DNA from: Mesorhizobium sp. GbtcB19
GTDB taxonomy: Bacteria > Pseudomonadota > Alphaproteobacteria > Rhizobiales > Rhizobiaceae
DNA: 64,000 nt
Direction: 5' to 3'
Assembly (NCBI RefSeq): GCF_019091085.1
Contig: NZ_JAGXJY010000016.1
Location: 78,649-142,648 of the forward strand
Part shown: positions 26,143-34,761 of the stretch, in pieces
Position numbering within the stretch: the stretch's first letter is position 1
How the letters are laid out: each line of letters starts with the position of its first letter
Notes under the pieces: generated by a model
The model's input: only the letters and a program-made list of their open reading frames with translations
Told to the model about the DNA's origin: nothing
The model's database searches: none
Program-made: the position numbers and the translations under genes

Positions 26143-26918
26143 CGACCGTGACAGTCGGCCCCGTCGTCGCGGAGGTCGTCGGCGAAGGTGCGGCCGTGGT
26201 GATGGTCCACGGTCTCGGCGGCACCTCGAACATGTTCCAGCCGCAGATGGGCGCGCTCTCCGGCTACCGCGTCATCCGCCTCGACCTGCCGGGCTCGGGC
26301 CGCTCGCCGCGACCGGTCGAGCCGCTGACCATCGAGTTCATGAGCGAGGCCGTGATCCGCGCCATGTCCGGCATGGGCGTTACCTCGGCGCATTTCGTCG
26401 GCCATTCGATGGGCACCATCGTGTGCCAGCAGATCGCGGCGGCGCAGCCGGCGCTTGTCGCCTCGCTGACACTGTTCGGCGCCCTGGCCGAGCCGACCGA
26501 AGCAACCCGGCGAGGCCTGGCGAACCGGGCGCGCCTGGCGCGATCGGGCGGCATTGCGGACATCGCCGACCAGATCGCCGCCAATGCGCTTTCGGCCCAT
26601 ACCAGGGAAACCTCGCCCGCGGCGGTGGCCTTCGTGCGGGAATCGATCACCCGCCAGGATGCCGAATCCTACGCCCGCACCTGCGAGGCGCTGGCAAAAG
26701 TGACCGCGGTCGACGCGCGGCGGATTTCGGCGCCGACCCTGCTCGTCACCGGCGATGCCGACACGGTCAATCCGCCGGGCGTCGGCCAAGCGCTCGCTGA
26801 CAGGATCAAGGGAGCCGTATTCTCGTCGCTGGACCGGTGCGGACATTGGGCGACGGTGGAGAGCCCGCGCGAGAGCAGCCAGAAGCTCGCCGATTTTTTG
26901 AGACGGGTTGATAGGTGA
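26139..26918 (+). CDS. Alpha/beta hydrolase
   Basis: A 259-residue alpha/beta hydrolase of the 3-oxoadipate enol-lactonase-like group. The oxyanion region MVHGLGGTSNMF, nucleophile elbow VGHSMGT (Ser), acid VTGDADTVNPP (Asp) and catalytic His in RCGHWATVE give a complete triad. No signal peptide, so it is cytoplasmic. The start overlaps the preceding gene by four bases, marking an operon. It probably opens an ester or lactone formed in the same pathway; the true substrate is unknown. Confidence 0.9.
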   Translation: MTTVTVGPVVAEVVGEGAAVVMVHGLGGTSNMFQPQMGALSGYRVIRLDLPGSGRSPRPVEPLTIEFMSEAVIRAMSGMGVTSAHFVGHSMGTIVCQQIAAAQPALVASLTLFGALAEPTEATRRGLANRARLARSGGIADIADQIAANALSAHTRETSPAAVAFVRESITRQDAESYARTCEALAKVTAVDARRISAPTLLVTGDADTVNPPGVGQALADRIKGAVFSSLDRCGHWATVESPRESSQKLADFLRRVDR

Positions 26919-26970
26919 GGATTTCGGATCGAGCGTAGAATTCTACGTTCGGCAAGTTGGGAGGCTTGTT

Positions 26971-28293
26971 ATGGCAGACGACAGCTGGACCGGAAACGGA
27001 TCGGGCGGCACGCTGTTCACCAATGTGCGCGTCCTCGACGCTACAGGTGAATATCCCTTCACCGGCGAGGTGCTGGTGCAGGGCAACCGCATCAAGCAGA
27101 TCACCAAGGGCTCGTCCCGCTTCGGCTCCTCCTCGTCCTATGGCGGCGGTGCGACCGTCATCGACGGCATGGGCGCGACGCTGATGCCGGGCATGATCGA
27201 CGCGCATCTGCATCTGTCCTGGAACAACGCGCCCGGCATCGATCCCATCCAGATGATGGAGATCGAGGAGCACATGCTGGTCACCATGGAGATGGCCAAG
27301 CTGGTGCTCGATGCCGGCTTCACCGCCGGACGGGGCGCGGCCGCCGCCAAGCCGCGGCTCGACGTCGTCGCCAAGAAATTCATCAACCAGGGCCGCTTTC
27401 CAGGCCCGCGTTACCTCGCTGCCGGGCCCGAGATCACGACGGTCGGCGGCCTTGGCGATTCCGCGCCCTCGCATATTCCGCATGAGGGGCTCAATCTCGG
27501 CATCGTCGTGTCCGGCCCGGAGGAAATCCGCCGCACGGTGCGCCAGCTGATCAAATACGGCGTCGATTCCATCAAGCTCAACCTTTCCGGCGAGAGCATC
27601 ACCGGCATGGGCGCGGAAGAGACCCCGATGTCCGAGGAAGAGGTTGCCATGGCCGCTTCCGAGGCGCGCTGCCGCAACAAGGTGCTGTCGGCGCATGCGC
27701 GCTCTTCCGGGTCGGTGAAGCAGTGCATCCGCCACGGCATCCAGAACATCTACCACGCTTCCTTCGCCGACGAGGAGGCGCTCGACATGCTGGAAGCAGT
27801 CAAGGACAAGCACTTCGTCGCGCCGGGCATCGCCTGGCTGATCAACACCGCGCGTTATGCCGAGCAATGGGGCATCAAGCCCGGCTCGCCGCTGTCGCTC
27901 GAATATGAGCGAGAGCTCGAAATGTGCATCGACACGATGAAGAAGATGCACCGGCGCGGCATCCGCGTCTGCATCGGCGGCGATTACGGATTTGCCTGGA
28001 CGCCGCAGGGCACCAACGCCAAGGACATCCAGACCTTCGTCGAGATGCTCGGCTTCTCTCCGATGGAGGCGATCCAGGCCGGCACCAAATATGGCGGCCA
28101 GATCATGGGCATGGGCGACGAGCTCGGCCTGATCAAGGAAGGCTACCTCGCCGATATCCTTCTGATCGACGGCGATCCGATCTCCGACGTGCGCATCCTG
28201 CAGGACAAGAACCGCATCCTCGCCATCATGAAGGACGGCAAGTTCCACAAGGCGCCGCGCATGAACGAGCAGCGCCGGCGGCTGACCGCATGA
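26971..28293 (+). CDS. Amidohydrolase-family protein
   Basis: The protein is a 440-residue metal-dependent amidohydrolase of the imidazolonepropionase/prolidase-like group. Metal motif HxH is in GMIDAHLHLSW, a second His in VLSAHARSSGS and another in IYHASFADEEAL, the catalytic Asp probably in IGGDYGFAWTP, and the C-terminal GYLADILLIDGDPISDV is typical. ATG 26971 follows GGGAGG and is preferred over the open frame from 26908. Its stop overlaps the permease gene. It probably hydrolyses an amide, lactam or cyclic compound brought in by the transporter. Confidence 0.88.
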   Translation: MADDSWTGNGSGGTLFTNVRVLDATGEYPFTGEVLVQGNRIKQITKGSSRFGSSSSYGGGATVIDGMGATLMPGMIDAHLHLSWNNAPGIDPIQMMEIEEHMLVTMEMAKLVLDAGFTAGRGAAAAKPRLDVVAKKFINQGRFPGPRYLAAGPEITTVGGLGDSAPSHIPHEGLNLGIVVSGPEEIRRTVRQLIKYGVDSIKLNLSGESITGMGAEETPMSEEEVAMAASEARCRNKVLSAHARSSGSVKQCIRHGIQNIYHASFADEEALDMLEAVKDKHFVAPGIAWLINTARYAEQWGIKPGSPLSLEYERELEMCIDTMKKMHRRGIRVCIGGDYGFAWTPQGTNAKDIQTFVEMLGFSPMEAIQAGTKYGGQIMGMGDELGLIKEGYLADILLIDGDPISDVRILQDKNRILAIMKDGKFHKAPRMNEQRRRLTA

Positions 28294-29339
28294 GCATACT
28301 CGACCAGCCATCGTCCTCACCGCTGTCGGGCGGCGGCGTGACGCGCCGCCAGGCCTGGGCCCTCGTCGGCCTGCTGGCCGCGGCGATCGTCGCCTGGCTG
28401 GTCTTTGCCGTCTGGCCCGACTGGCTGAACGCGATCCTGATCTCCAAGAAGGCGTTCGTCAGCGCCATCCTGAACGGCCTGACGCTCGCCGGCCTCTATT
28501 TCCTGGTCGCCAGCGGATTCACCCTGATCTTCGGCCTGATGCGCAACATCAACCTGGCGCATGGTTCGCTCTACCTGCTCGGCGCCTATATCGGCTATGA
28601 GGTCACCAGCCGCACCGGCTACTGGCTGCTCGGCGTCGCGGCCGGCTTCGTCGCCATGGCCATCGTCGGCGTCGTCATGCAGGTTTTCGTCTTCCGCCGG
28701 CTGGAGGGCGACGACCTCAGACAGACACTGGTCACTATCGGCATCTCGATCGTCGCCGCCGACCTGATGCTGGCGGTGTGGGCCGGCGGCACCTATCAGA
28801 TCGCCACGCCGGAATGGCTCGACGGCGCCTTGACCCTGCCGGTCATCACCGCCGTGCGCTCGAACGGCGCCTCGGTTTTCCTGACGTATCCGCTCTACCG
28901 CATGGTCGTGCTGGCGGCGGCGATCGTCATCGGGGTCGGGCTGTGGCTGATGCTCAACAAGACGCGCGTCGGCATGATGATCCGCGCCGGCGTCGACGAC
29001 CGCGCCATGCTGTCGGCCTCGGGCGTCAATGTGCATGCGGTGTTCGCCATCGTCTTCGCGGTCGGCGCGGGACTTGCGGGTTTCGCCGGCGTCGTCGGCG
29101 GATCGGCGCTTTCCGTCGCGCCCGGCGAGGACGTACGCTATTTGCTTGCCTCGCTCGTTGTGGTGATCGTCGGAGGCATGGGCTCCATCACCGGCGCGGC
29201 GATAGGCGCGCTGCTGATTGGCCTCGCCGAGCAGATCGGCCTCGTCTACTTCCCGACCTATGGCATCGTGCTGACCTTCGTCATCATGGTGGTGACCCTG
29301 GCGGTCCGCCCGCAAGGCATCATGGGGAAGGCGAGATGA
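28290..29339 (+). CDS. Branched-chain-type ABC transporter permease (LivH-like)
   Basis: A 349-residue inner-membrane permease starting in an ATGA overlap with the amidohydrolase gene. After one N-terminal helix it shows the LivH pattern: AILNGLTLAGLYFLVASGFT, LIFGLMRNINLAHGSLYLLG, then the conserved GAGLAGFAGVVGGSALSVAP coupling-region signature and VVVIVGGMGSITGAAIGALL. It pairs with the LivM-like protein encoded next. HAAT-family importers move amino acids, amides and aromatic acids. Confidence 0.92.
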   Translation: MSILDQPSSSPLSGGGVTRRQAWALVGLLAAAIVAWLVFAVWPDWLNAILISKKAFVSAILNGLTLAGLYFLVASGFTLIFGLMRNINLAHGSLYLLGAYIGYEVTSRTGYWLLGVAAGFVAMAIVGVVMQVFVFRRLEGDDLRQTLVTIGISIVAADLMLAVWAGGTYQIATPEWLDGALTLPVITAVRSNGASVFLTYPLYRMVVLAAAIVIGVGLWLMLNKTRVGMMIRAGVDDRAMLSASGVNVHAVFAIVFAVGAGLAGFAGVVGGSALSVAPGEDVRYLLASLVVVIVGGMGSITGAAIGALLIGLAEQIGLVYFPTYGIVLTFVIMVVTLAVRPQGIMGKAR

Positions 29340-30364
29340 GCCTGACCGCCGCCACCGACGGCGCGATGCCGCAGCAGAACTGGCTGGACAAGCTCGGCGC
29401 CGCCCACATCCTCCTCGCCGTCGCGCTGCTTCTCTATCCGTTGGTGGCGTCGGATTTCTTCCTGACGCAGATCGCCGGCTACTCGATGATCTTCGGCGTG
29501 CTGGCGCTGTCGTTGATGCTGCTGGCCGGCTATGGCGGGATGCTCAGCCTGGCGCAGATCACCGTCGCCGGCATCGCCGCCTACGCCGTCGCCATCCTCG
29601 GCAACAACACGTCCAACGTGCTGGGTTTCGGCTGGCCCTGGTGGATCGTCGTCCCCTTCGCGGTAGCGGCTGCGGCGGTGTCATCGGCGCTGATCGGCTG
29701 GATCTCGGTGCGCACGGAAGGCATCTACACGCTGATGATCACGCTGGCGATCGCCACCGCGACCTTCTATTTCGCGCAGCAGAACTACGCGATCTTCAAC
29801 GGCCATTCCGGCTATGCCGGCATCCACGCGCCGGTCTTCTGGGGTATCGACTGGCGCGACCCGAAGCCCTTCTACTATCTCTGCCTCGGCCTTGCCGCGC
29901 TGTCCTACGCGGCGGTGCTCTACGGCTCGCGCTCAACCTTCGGCATGACCTTGCAGGCGATCCGCGACAACCCGCGCAGGATGCGGGCGCTGGGTTACCA
30001 TGTCACCGCGCACAAGGTCTTCGCCTGGTTCCTGGCCGGCATCCTCGCCGGACTGGCGGGTGTGCTTCTGGTGTGGTTCAACGGGCGCGTCTCGCCCGGC
30101 ACCATCGGTGTCGACGTGGCGATCGACGTCCTGGTGATTGCCGTCATCGGCGGCCTGCGCCACCCGATCGGGTCGTTTCTCGGCGCGATCGTCGTCATAC
30201 TGATGCAGACCTTCGCCATCGACATCGTCGGCGCCGAGCGTTTCAACACGCTGATCGGCCTGGTGTTCCTGGTGATCGTCTTCGTCTCGCCGGATGGAAT
30301 TCTTGGGTTGTGGGGGAGGATCAAGCCACATTTTGCCCAGGAGTCCTTGCGCGCCGGCCCCTAG
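29336..30364 (+). CDS. Branched-chain-type ABC transporter permease (LivM-like)
   Basis: A 342-residue second permease, overlapping the previous stop by four bases (ATGA). Typical LivM segments are FGVLALSLMLLAGYGGMLSL, RTEGIYTLMITLAIATATFY, LQAIRDNPRRMRALGYHV, GILAGLAGVLLVWFNGRVSP and AVIGGLRHPIGSFLGAIVVI. About ten membrane helices. It forms the membrane channel with the LivH-like subunit. Confidence 0.92.
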   Translation: MSLTAATDGAMPQQNWLDKLGAAHILLAVALLLYPLVASDFFLTQIAGYSMIFGVLALSLMLLAGYGGMLSLAQITVAGIAAYAVAILGNNTSNVLGFGWPWWIVVPFAVAAAAVSSALIGWISVRTEGIYTLMITLAIATATFYFAQQNYAIFNGHSGYAGIHAPVFWGIDWRDPKPFYYLCLGLAALSYAAVLYGSRSTFGMTLQAIRDNPRRMRALGYHVTAHKVFAWFLAGILAGLAGVLLVWFNGRVSPGTIGVDVAIDVLVIAVIGGLRHPIGSFLGAIVVILMQTFAIDIVGAERFNTLIGLVFLVIVFVSPDGILGLWGRIKPHFAQESLRAGP

Positions 30365-30414
30365 CGGCCGGCGCGGATGAAGCACTGCAAACCAATCAAT
30401 GGGAGGAACTGAGG

Positions 30415-31656
30415 ATGCACAGACGTACATTGCTGGCCCTGGCGCTGTTCACCGGGCTGACCGCGCCTTCGATGGCGCTCGCCGCCGACGACGCGATCAA
30501 GATCGGCCTGCTGGCCACTTTCGAGGGACCGTTCACGGTGCTTGGCGAGGATAGCGAACGCGGCGCCATGACGGCCCTCGCCGAGGCCAATGGCAGCGTC
30601 GCCGGCAAGAAGATCGAGATCGTCAAGGGCTCGTCCGACGCCTCGCCCGACAGCGCGGTGCGCGCGGCGCGCAAGCTGGTCGAGCAGGATGGCGTGAAGG
30701 TGCTGGTCGGCCCGCTTTCGGGCGATGAAGGCCTCGCCGTCAAGGACTATGCCAAGACCAAGCCGGACGTGACGTTCATCAACGGCACCTCGGCGGCGCA
30801 GGACACGACGCTGCGCAATCCGGCCGAGAACTTCTTCCGCTTCTCCACCGACGGCGCGCAATGGATGGCGGGTCTCGGCACCTATGCCTTCAAGGACAAG
30901 GGCTACAAGAAGGTCGCCACCGTGGCCGAGGATTATTCCTTCCCCTACACGCAGGTGTTCGGCTTCATGGCCGAGTTCTGCAAGGCCGGCGGACATGTGC
31001 CGTCGAAGTCCTGGGTGCCGATCGGCAACAAGGATTTCTCCTCGGTCATCGCGGCGATCCCCGAGGATGTCGACGCCATCTATGTGGCGCTCGGCGGCGC
31101 CGACGCCGTCAACTTCCTGACCCAATACCAGCAGGCCGGCGGCTCGGCACCGCTGATCGGCGGCTCGATCACCGTCGACCAGACAGTGCTGACCTCGAAG
31201 GGCAAGCTGCGCGACGTGCTCAAGGGCACGCCCTCGGCGGGACCGACCGCCGACACCAATGACGCGCCGGCCTGGAAGGCGTTCGTCGACGCCTACAAGA
31301 AGCAGCCGGGCGCCTTCCCCTCGCCGTCGCTCTTTGCCCATGGCTATTATGTGAACATGAAGGCGACGCTGCTGGCGCTCGACCAGGTCGGCGGCGACGT
31401 CTCCGACGGCGGCAAGAAGCTGCGCGAGGCCCTGTCGAAGCTCTCCTTCGACACGCCGACCGGCAAAGTGTCGCTGGACAAGAACCGCAACGCGGTCGCC
31501 GACATCTTCCTGACCGAAGTGACCGAGGGTTCGGACGGCAATCTTTTGAACAAGCTGGTCAAGGTCGTGCCGCAGGTCAACCAGACGCTCGGCATTCCCG
31601 AAGACGAGTTCATGAAGCTCGGCGCGGTCAACCGCGACAATCCGAGCTGCCCGTAA
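30415..31656 (+). CDS. Branched-chain-type ABC transporter substrate-binding protein
   Basis: A 413-residue periplasmic binding protein, with a signal peptide at residues 1-23 (LLALALFTGLTAPSMALA). The mature protein has a type I fold: IKIGLLATFEGPFTVLGEDS, GKKIEIVKGSSDASPDSAVR, VLVGPLSGDEGLAVKDYA, YKKVATVAEDYSFPYTQVFG and DAIYVALGGADAVNFLTQYQ. GGGAGG lies upstream of the ATG at 30415. It determines what the transporter imports; the ligand cannot be read from sequence, but family members bind amino acids, amides and aromatic acids. Confidence 0.92.
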   Translation: MHRRTLLALALFTGLTAPSMALAADDAIKIGLLATFEGPFTVLGEDSERGAMTALAEANGSVAGKKIEIVKGSSDASPDSAVRAARKLVEQDGVKVLVGPLSGDEGLAVKDYAKTKPDVTFINGTSAAQDTTLRNPAENFFRFSTDGAQWMAGLGTYAFKDKGYKKVATVAEDYSFPYTQVFGFMAEFCKAGGHVPSKSWVPIGNKDFSSVIAAIPEDVDAIYVALGGADAVNFLTQYQQAGGSAPLIGGSITVDQTVLTSKGKLRDVLKGTPSAGPTADTNDAPAWKAFVDAYKKQPGAFPSPSLFAHGYYVNMKATLLALDQVGGDVSDGGKKLREALSKLSFDTPTGKVSLDKNRNAVADIFLTEVTEGSDGNLLNKLVKVVPQVNQTLGIPEDEFMKLGAVNRDNPSCP

Positions 31657-31680
31657 CAGAACCTGCCGAGAGTACCGTCA

Positions 31681-32466
31681 GTGACCGAAAACCTGGCCGC
31701 GAACCGTCTGCAGAGCTCCGGCGCCTATGCGCTGGAGCTCGATGGCGTGGCGCGGCATTTCGGGGCGCTGGTGGCGCTTTCGGGCATCGACATGAGGATC
31801 GCGGCCGGCGAGCGGCGCGCGGTCCTCGGTTCCAACGGCGCCGGCAAGACCACCTTGTTCAACGCCGTGACCGGCGATTTCCTGCCGACCGCCGGCCGCA
31901 TCCGCTTCTTCGGCGAGGACATCACCGACCTGCCGCCGCATGAGCGCATCCGGCGCGGCCTGCGCCGCACCTATCAGATCTCGCAACTGTTCAAGGGCCT
32001 GTCGGTCCTCGATTCGATCTTTCTCGCCTGCCGCGGCGTCTCGCGCCGGCGCTTTTCGCTGCTGAGGCCCGCCGCCGCCGACGTCAATATGGTGCAGGCG
32101 CGATCGATCCTCGAGGCGGTCCATCTCGACGCGCATCGCGACGCCCTGGTGGCGACGCTCAGCCACGGCCAGCAGCGCCAGCTGGAGATAGCGCTGGCGC
32201 TCGCCGGCGCGCCGCGCTTCATCCTGTTCGACGAGCCGGCGGCGGGTCTTTCGCCGACCGAGCGACGCGACCTCGTCGCCATCCTCAACGCGCTGCCGAA
32301 GCATATCGGATTCATCATCATCGAGCACGATCTCGATGTCGCGCTGCGCGTGGCGGACTATGTCTCGATGATGCACAATGGCCGCCTGTTCAAGGAAGGC
32401 ACGCCGCAGGAAATCGAGGCCGATCCGGAGGTCCAGCAGATCTATCTCGGAGGCAAGCATGGCTGA
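31681..32466 (+). CDS. Branched-chain-type ABC transporter ATPase (LivG-like)
   Basis: A 261-residue cytoplasmic ATPase with GTG start at 31681. Walker A is GSNGAGKTTLF, the Q-loop region is RRTYQISQLFKGLSV, the signature is LSHGQQRQLEIAL, Walker B is FILFDEPAAGLSP and the switch His lies in IIIEHDLDVALRV. The LivG-type insertion (RRGLRRTYQISQL) and C-terminal region (EIEADPEVQQIYLGG) are present. It overlaps the next gene by eight bases, which suggests coupled synthesis of both ATPases. Confidence 0.93.
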   Translation: MTENLAANRLQSSGAYALELDGVARHFGALVALSGIDMRIAAGERRAVLGSNGAGKTTLFNAVTGDFLPTAGRIRFFGEDITDLPPHERIRRGLRRTYQISQLFKGLSVLDSIFLACRGVSRRRFSLLRPAAADVNMVQARSILEAVHLDAHRDALVATLSHGQQRQLEIALALAGAPRFILFDEPAAGLSPTERRDLVAILNALPKHIGFIIIEHDLDVALRVADYVSMMHNGRLFKEGTPQEIEADPEVQQIYLGGKHG

Positions 32467-34678
32467 GCGCCCCGCCGGCAAAAGCGCCAGGGCGGTGCTG
32501 AAGATAGAAGACCTGCAGGTCTTCTATGGCGAGAGCCATGCGCTGCAGGGAATTTCGCTGACGCTGGAGAGCGGCGTGCTTTCCGTGGTCGGCCGCAACG
32601 GCATGGGCAAGTCGACGCTGTGCAACACCATCGTCGGACTGAAGCGCGCGCGCTCCGGCTCGATCCGCTTCGACGGGCGCGAGATCACCGCGCTCGAACC
32701 GCACGAGATCCATCGCCTCGGCATCGGCTACGTGCCGCAAGGACGCCGCGTCTGGCCGAGCCTGACGGTCGACGAGCATCTGCGCCTTGCCGCCGGCAAC
32801 CGGCGCGACGCGAGCTGGACGGTCGAGCGCGTCTACCAGACCTTTCCGCGCCTGGCGGAGCGTCGCGGCAATGGCGGTTCGCAATTGTCGGGAGGCGAGC
32901 AGCAGATGCTCGCCATCTCGCGCGCGCTGCTCAGCGACCCGAAACTCCTGGTGATGGACGAGCCGACCGAAGGCCTGGCGCCGATCATCGTCGACCAGGT
33001 CGAAAGGATGCTGGTCGACCTTGCCGCCGACGGCGAGATGGCGGTGCTCGTCATCGAGCAGAATATCGGCGTGGCGACCGCCGTCTCCAGCCAGGTCGCG
33101 ATCATGGTCAATGGCCGCATCAACCGGCTGATGGAGGCGGCCGCGCTTGCTGCCGACCGCGACCTGCAGCAGCGGCTGCTCGGCGTCGGGCGCCACGCCG
33201 AGGAAGCGCCCGTCACGCCGACGGAAGCGGCGCAGGCAAAGGAGCAGCTGGCGGCCGTCTATCGCGTCGACCGCTCGGCAGGCGGATCGGTCGATCCGAC
33301 GGCGCGCGACGACGTCTACCGCCCCGTCACCGAATTGCCCAACCGCTGGAACGTGCCGGTCACCGAGCTGCGGCAGGCGGCGGTCTCGAAGAACCTGCCG
33401 CAGGAGGATCCGAAGAAGGTCTTCGCCATACCCTTCGCCGAACGTATCGGCAGAACGGTGCTGGTCGCCGGCACCTTCGACACCAAAGGCAAGGAATTGC
33501 GCTTCATCGCCGACCGGCTGAAATCGCTCGGCGTCCCGGTCCGCACCGTCGACCTGTCGACATCGGGGAAACCGGCGAGCGCGGACGTGCCGGCCATGCA
33601 GGTGGCTGGCATGCATATCCGCGGATCCTCGGCCGTCTTCACCAATGATCGCGGCGGTTCGGTCAGCGCCATGGCGGAGGCTTTCGCGCGCTGGATCGAG
33701 CGCGAGCCGCGCATCGGCGGCATCGTCTCGGCGGGCGGCTCCGGCGGCACGACGCTGGCGACGGCCGGCATGCGGGTTCTGCCCGTCGGCATCCCCAAGC
33801 TGATGGTGTCGACGGTGGCCGCCGGCGACGTCGCCAAATATGTCGGCGGCGCCGACATCATGATGTTCCATTCGGTCGCCGATGTTCAGGGGCTGAACTC
33901 GATCACCGAGCAGGTGCTCTCCAACGCGGCTCACGCGATGGCCGGCATGGTGGCGCAACTGCCCAATGCCGAGACTTGGGAGGCCAGGCGCAAGCTGGCG
34001 CGCCCTGCCGTCGGCATCACCATGTTCGGCGTCACCACGCCGGCGGTGCAGGCGGTGACGAAGCGGCTCGAAGCCGATTATGACTGCCTTGTCTTCCACG
34101 CCACCGGCATCGGCGGAAGCGCGATGGAAAATCTCGGCGATTCCCGGCTGCTTTCGGCCTTCCTCGATCTGACCACGACCGAGGTGGCCGATATGATCGT
34201 CGGCGGCGTGTTCGCGGCGACCGAGGACCGTTTCGGCGCGGCGATCCGCACCAGACTGCCTTATGTCGGCTCGGCCGGCGCGCTGGACATGGTCAATTTC
34301 GGGCCGCGCGAGACCGTGCCGGAGAAGTTCCGCGGCCGCAAATTCGTCATCCACAATCCGAACGTCACGCTGATGCGTACGACCCGCGACGAGAACCGCG
34401 CCTTCGGCGAATGGATCGGCGCGCGGCTCAACGCCATGGACGGACCGGTGCGCTTCCTGCTGCCCGAGGGCGGCGTGTCCATGCTCGACGCGCCCGGCCA
34501 GCCGTTTCACGACCCGGAGGCCGACAATGCGCTGTTCGAAGCGATCGACCGGACCGTTCGCCGGACGCCGCAGCGCCATGTCGAGCGGGTGCGCGCCAAC
34601 ATCAACGACACGCCTTTCATCGATGCGGTGATCAGCGCTTTTCACGCGATCACCCCGAAGCTGCAGAGGCGGGCATGA
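32459..34678 (+). CDS. Fusion: LivF-like ABC ATPase plus Tm-1-like (UPF0261) domain
   Basis: Residues 10-245 are a complete LivF-type ATPase (Walker A GRNGMGKSTLC, signature LSGGEQQMLAISR, Walker B LLVMDEPTEGLAP, switch VIEQNIGVA). A linker of about 70 residues leads to a second module from about residue 325 to 739: RTVLVAGTFDTKGKELRFIA, SAGGSGGTTLATAGM, VFHATGIGGSAMENL, the Tm-1-like ATP-binding (UPF0261) family. Tm-1 of tomato inhibits tobamovirus replication; bacterial homologues have unknown roles and are usually separate proteins. The frame is continuous with no stop, so the fusion is real in this sequence. It may couple transport to a nucleotide-dependent enzymatic or sensing step. Confidence 0.9.
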   Translation: MAERPAGKSARAVLKIEDLQVFYGESHALQGISLTLESGVLSVVGRNGMGKSTLCNTIVGLKRARSGSIRFDGREITALEPHEIHRLGIGYVPQGRRVWPSLTVDEHLRLAAGNRRDASWTVERVYQTFPRLAERRGNGGSQLSGGEQQMLAISRALLSDPKLLVMDEPTEGLAPIIVDQVERMLVDLAADGEMAVLVIEQNIGVATAVSSQVAIMVNGRINRLMEAAALAADRDLQQRLLGVGRHAEEAPVTPTEAAQAKEQLAAVYRVDRSAGGSVDPTARDDVYRPVTELPNRWNVPVTELRQAAVSKNLPQEDPKKVFAIPFAERIGRTVLVAGTFDTKGKELRFIADRLKSLGVPVRTVDLSTSGKPASADVPAMQVAGMHIRGSSAVFTNDRGGSVSAMAEAFARWIEREPRIGGIVSAGGSGGTTLATAGMRVLPVGIPKLMVSTVAAGDVAKYVGGADIMMFHSVADVQGLNSITEQVLSNAAHAMAGMVAQLPNAETWEARRKLARPAVGITMFGVTTPAVQAVTKRLEADYDCLVFHATGIGGSAMENLGDSRLLSAFLDLTTTEVADMIVGGVFAATEDRFGAAIRTRLPYVGSAGALDMVNFGPRETVPEKFRGRKFVIHNPNVTLMRTTRDENRAFGEWIGARLNAMDGPVRFLLPEGGVSMLDAPGQPFHDPEADNALFEAIDRTVRRTPQRHVERVRANINDTPFIDAVISAFHAITPKLQRRA

Positions 34679-34761
34679 CCTGGACCTCGCCTGACGGCGG
34701 GCGAAACTTTGAGATTGGTGCCGGCCGCCTCGCGCTGACCGGATTGTGCAGGGGAGGATAG

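Noticed and set aside
34675..34761. 28-codon frame overlapping the ABC-Tm-1 stop (ATGA) and ending right before the flotillin start.
   Set aside because: Coupling-like spacing is attractive, but the peptide has no features and could be chance in GC-rich DNA.
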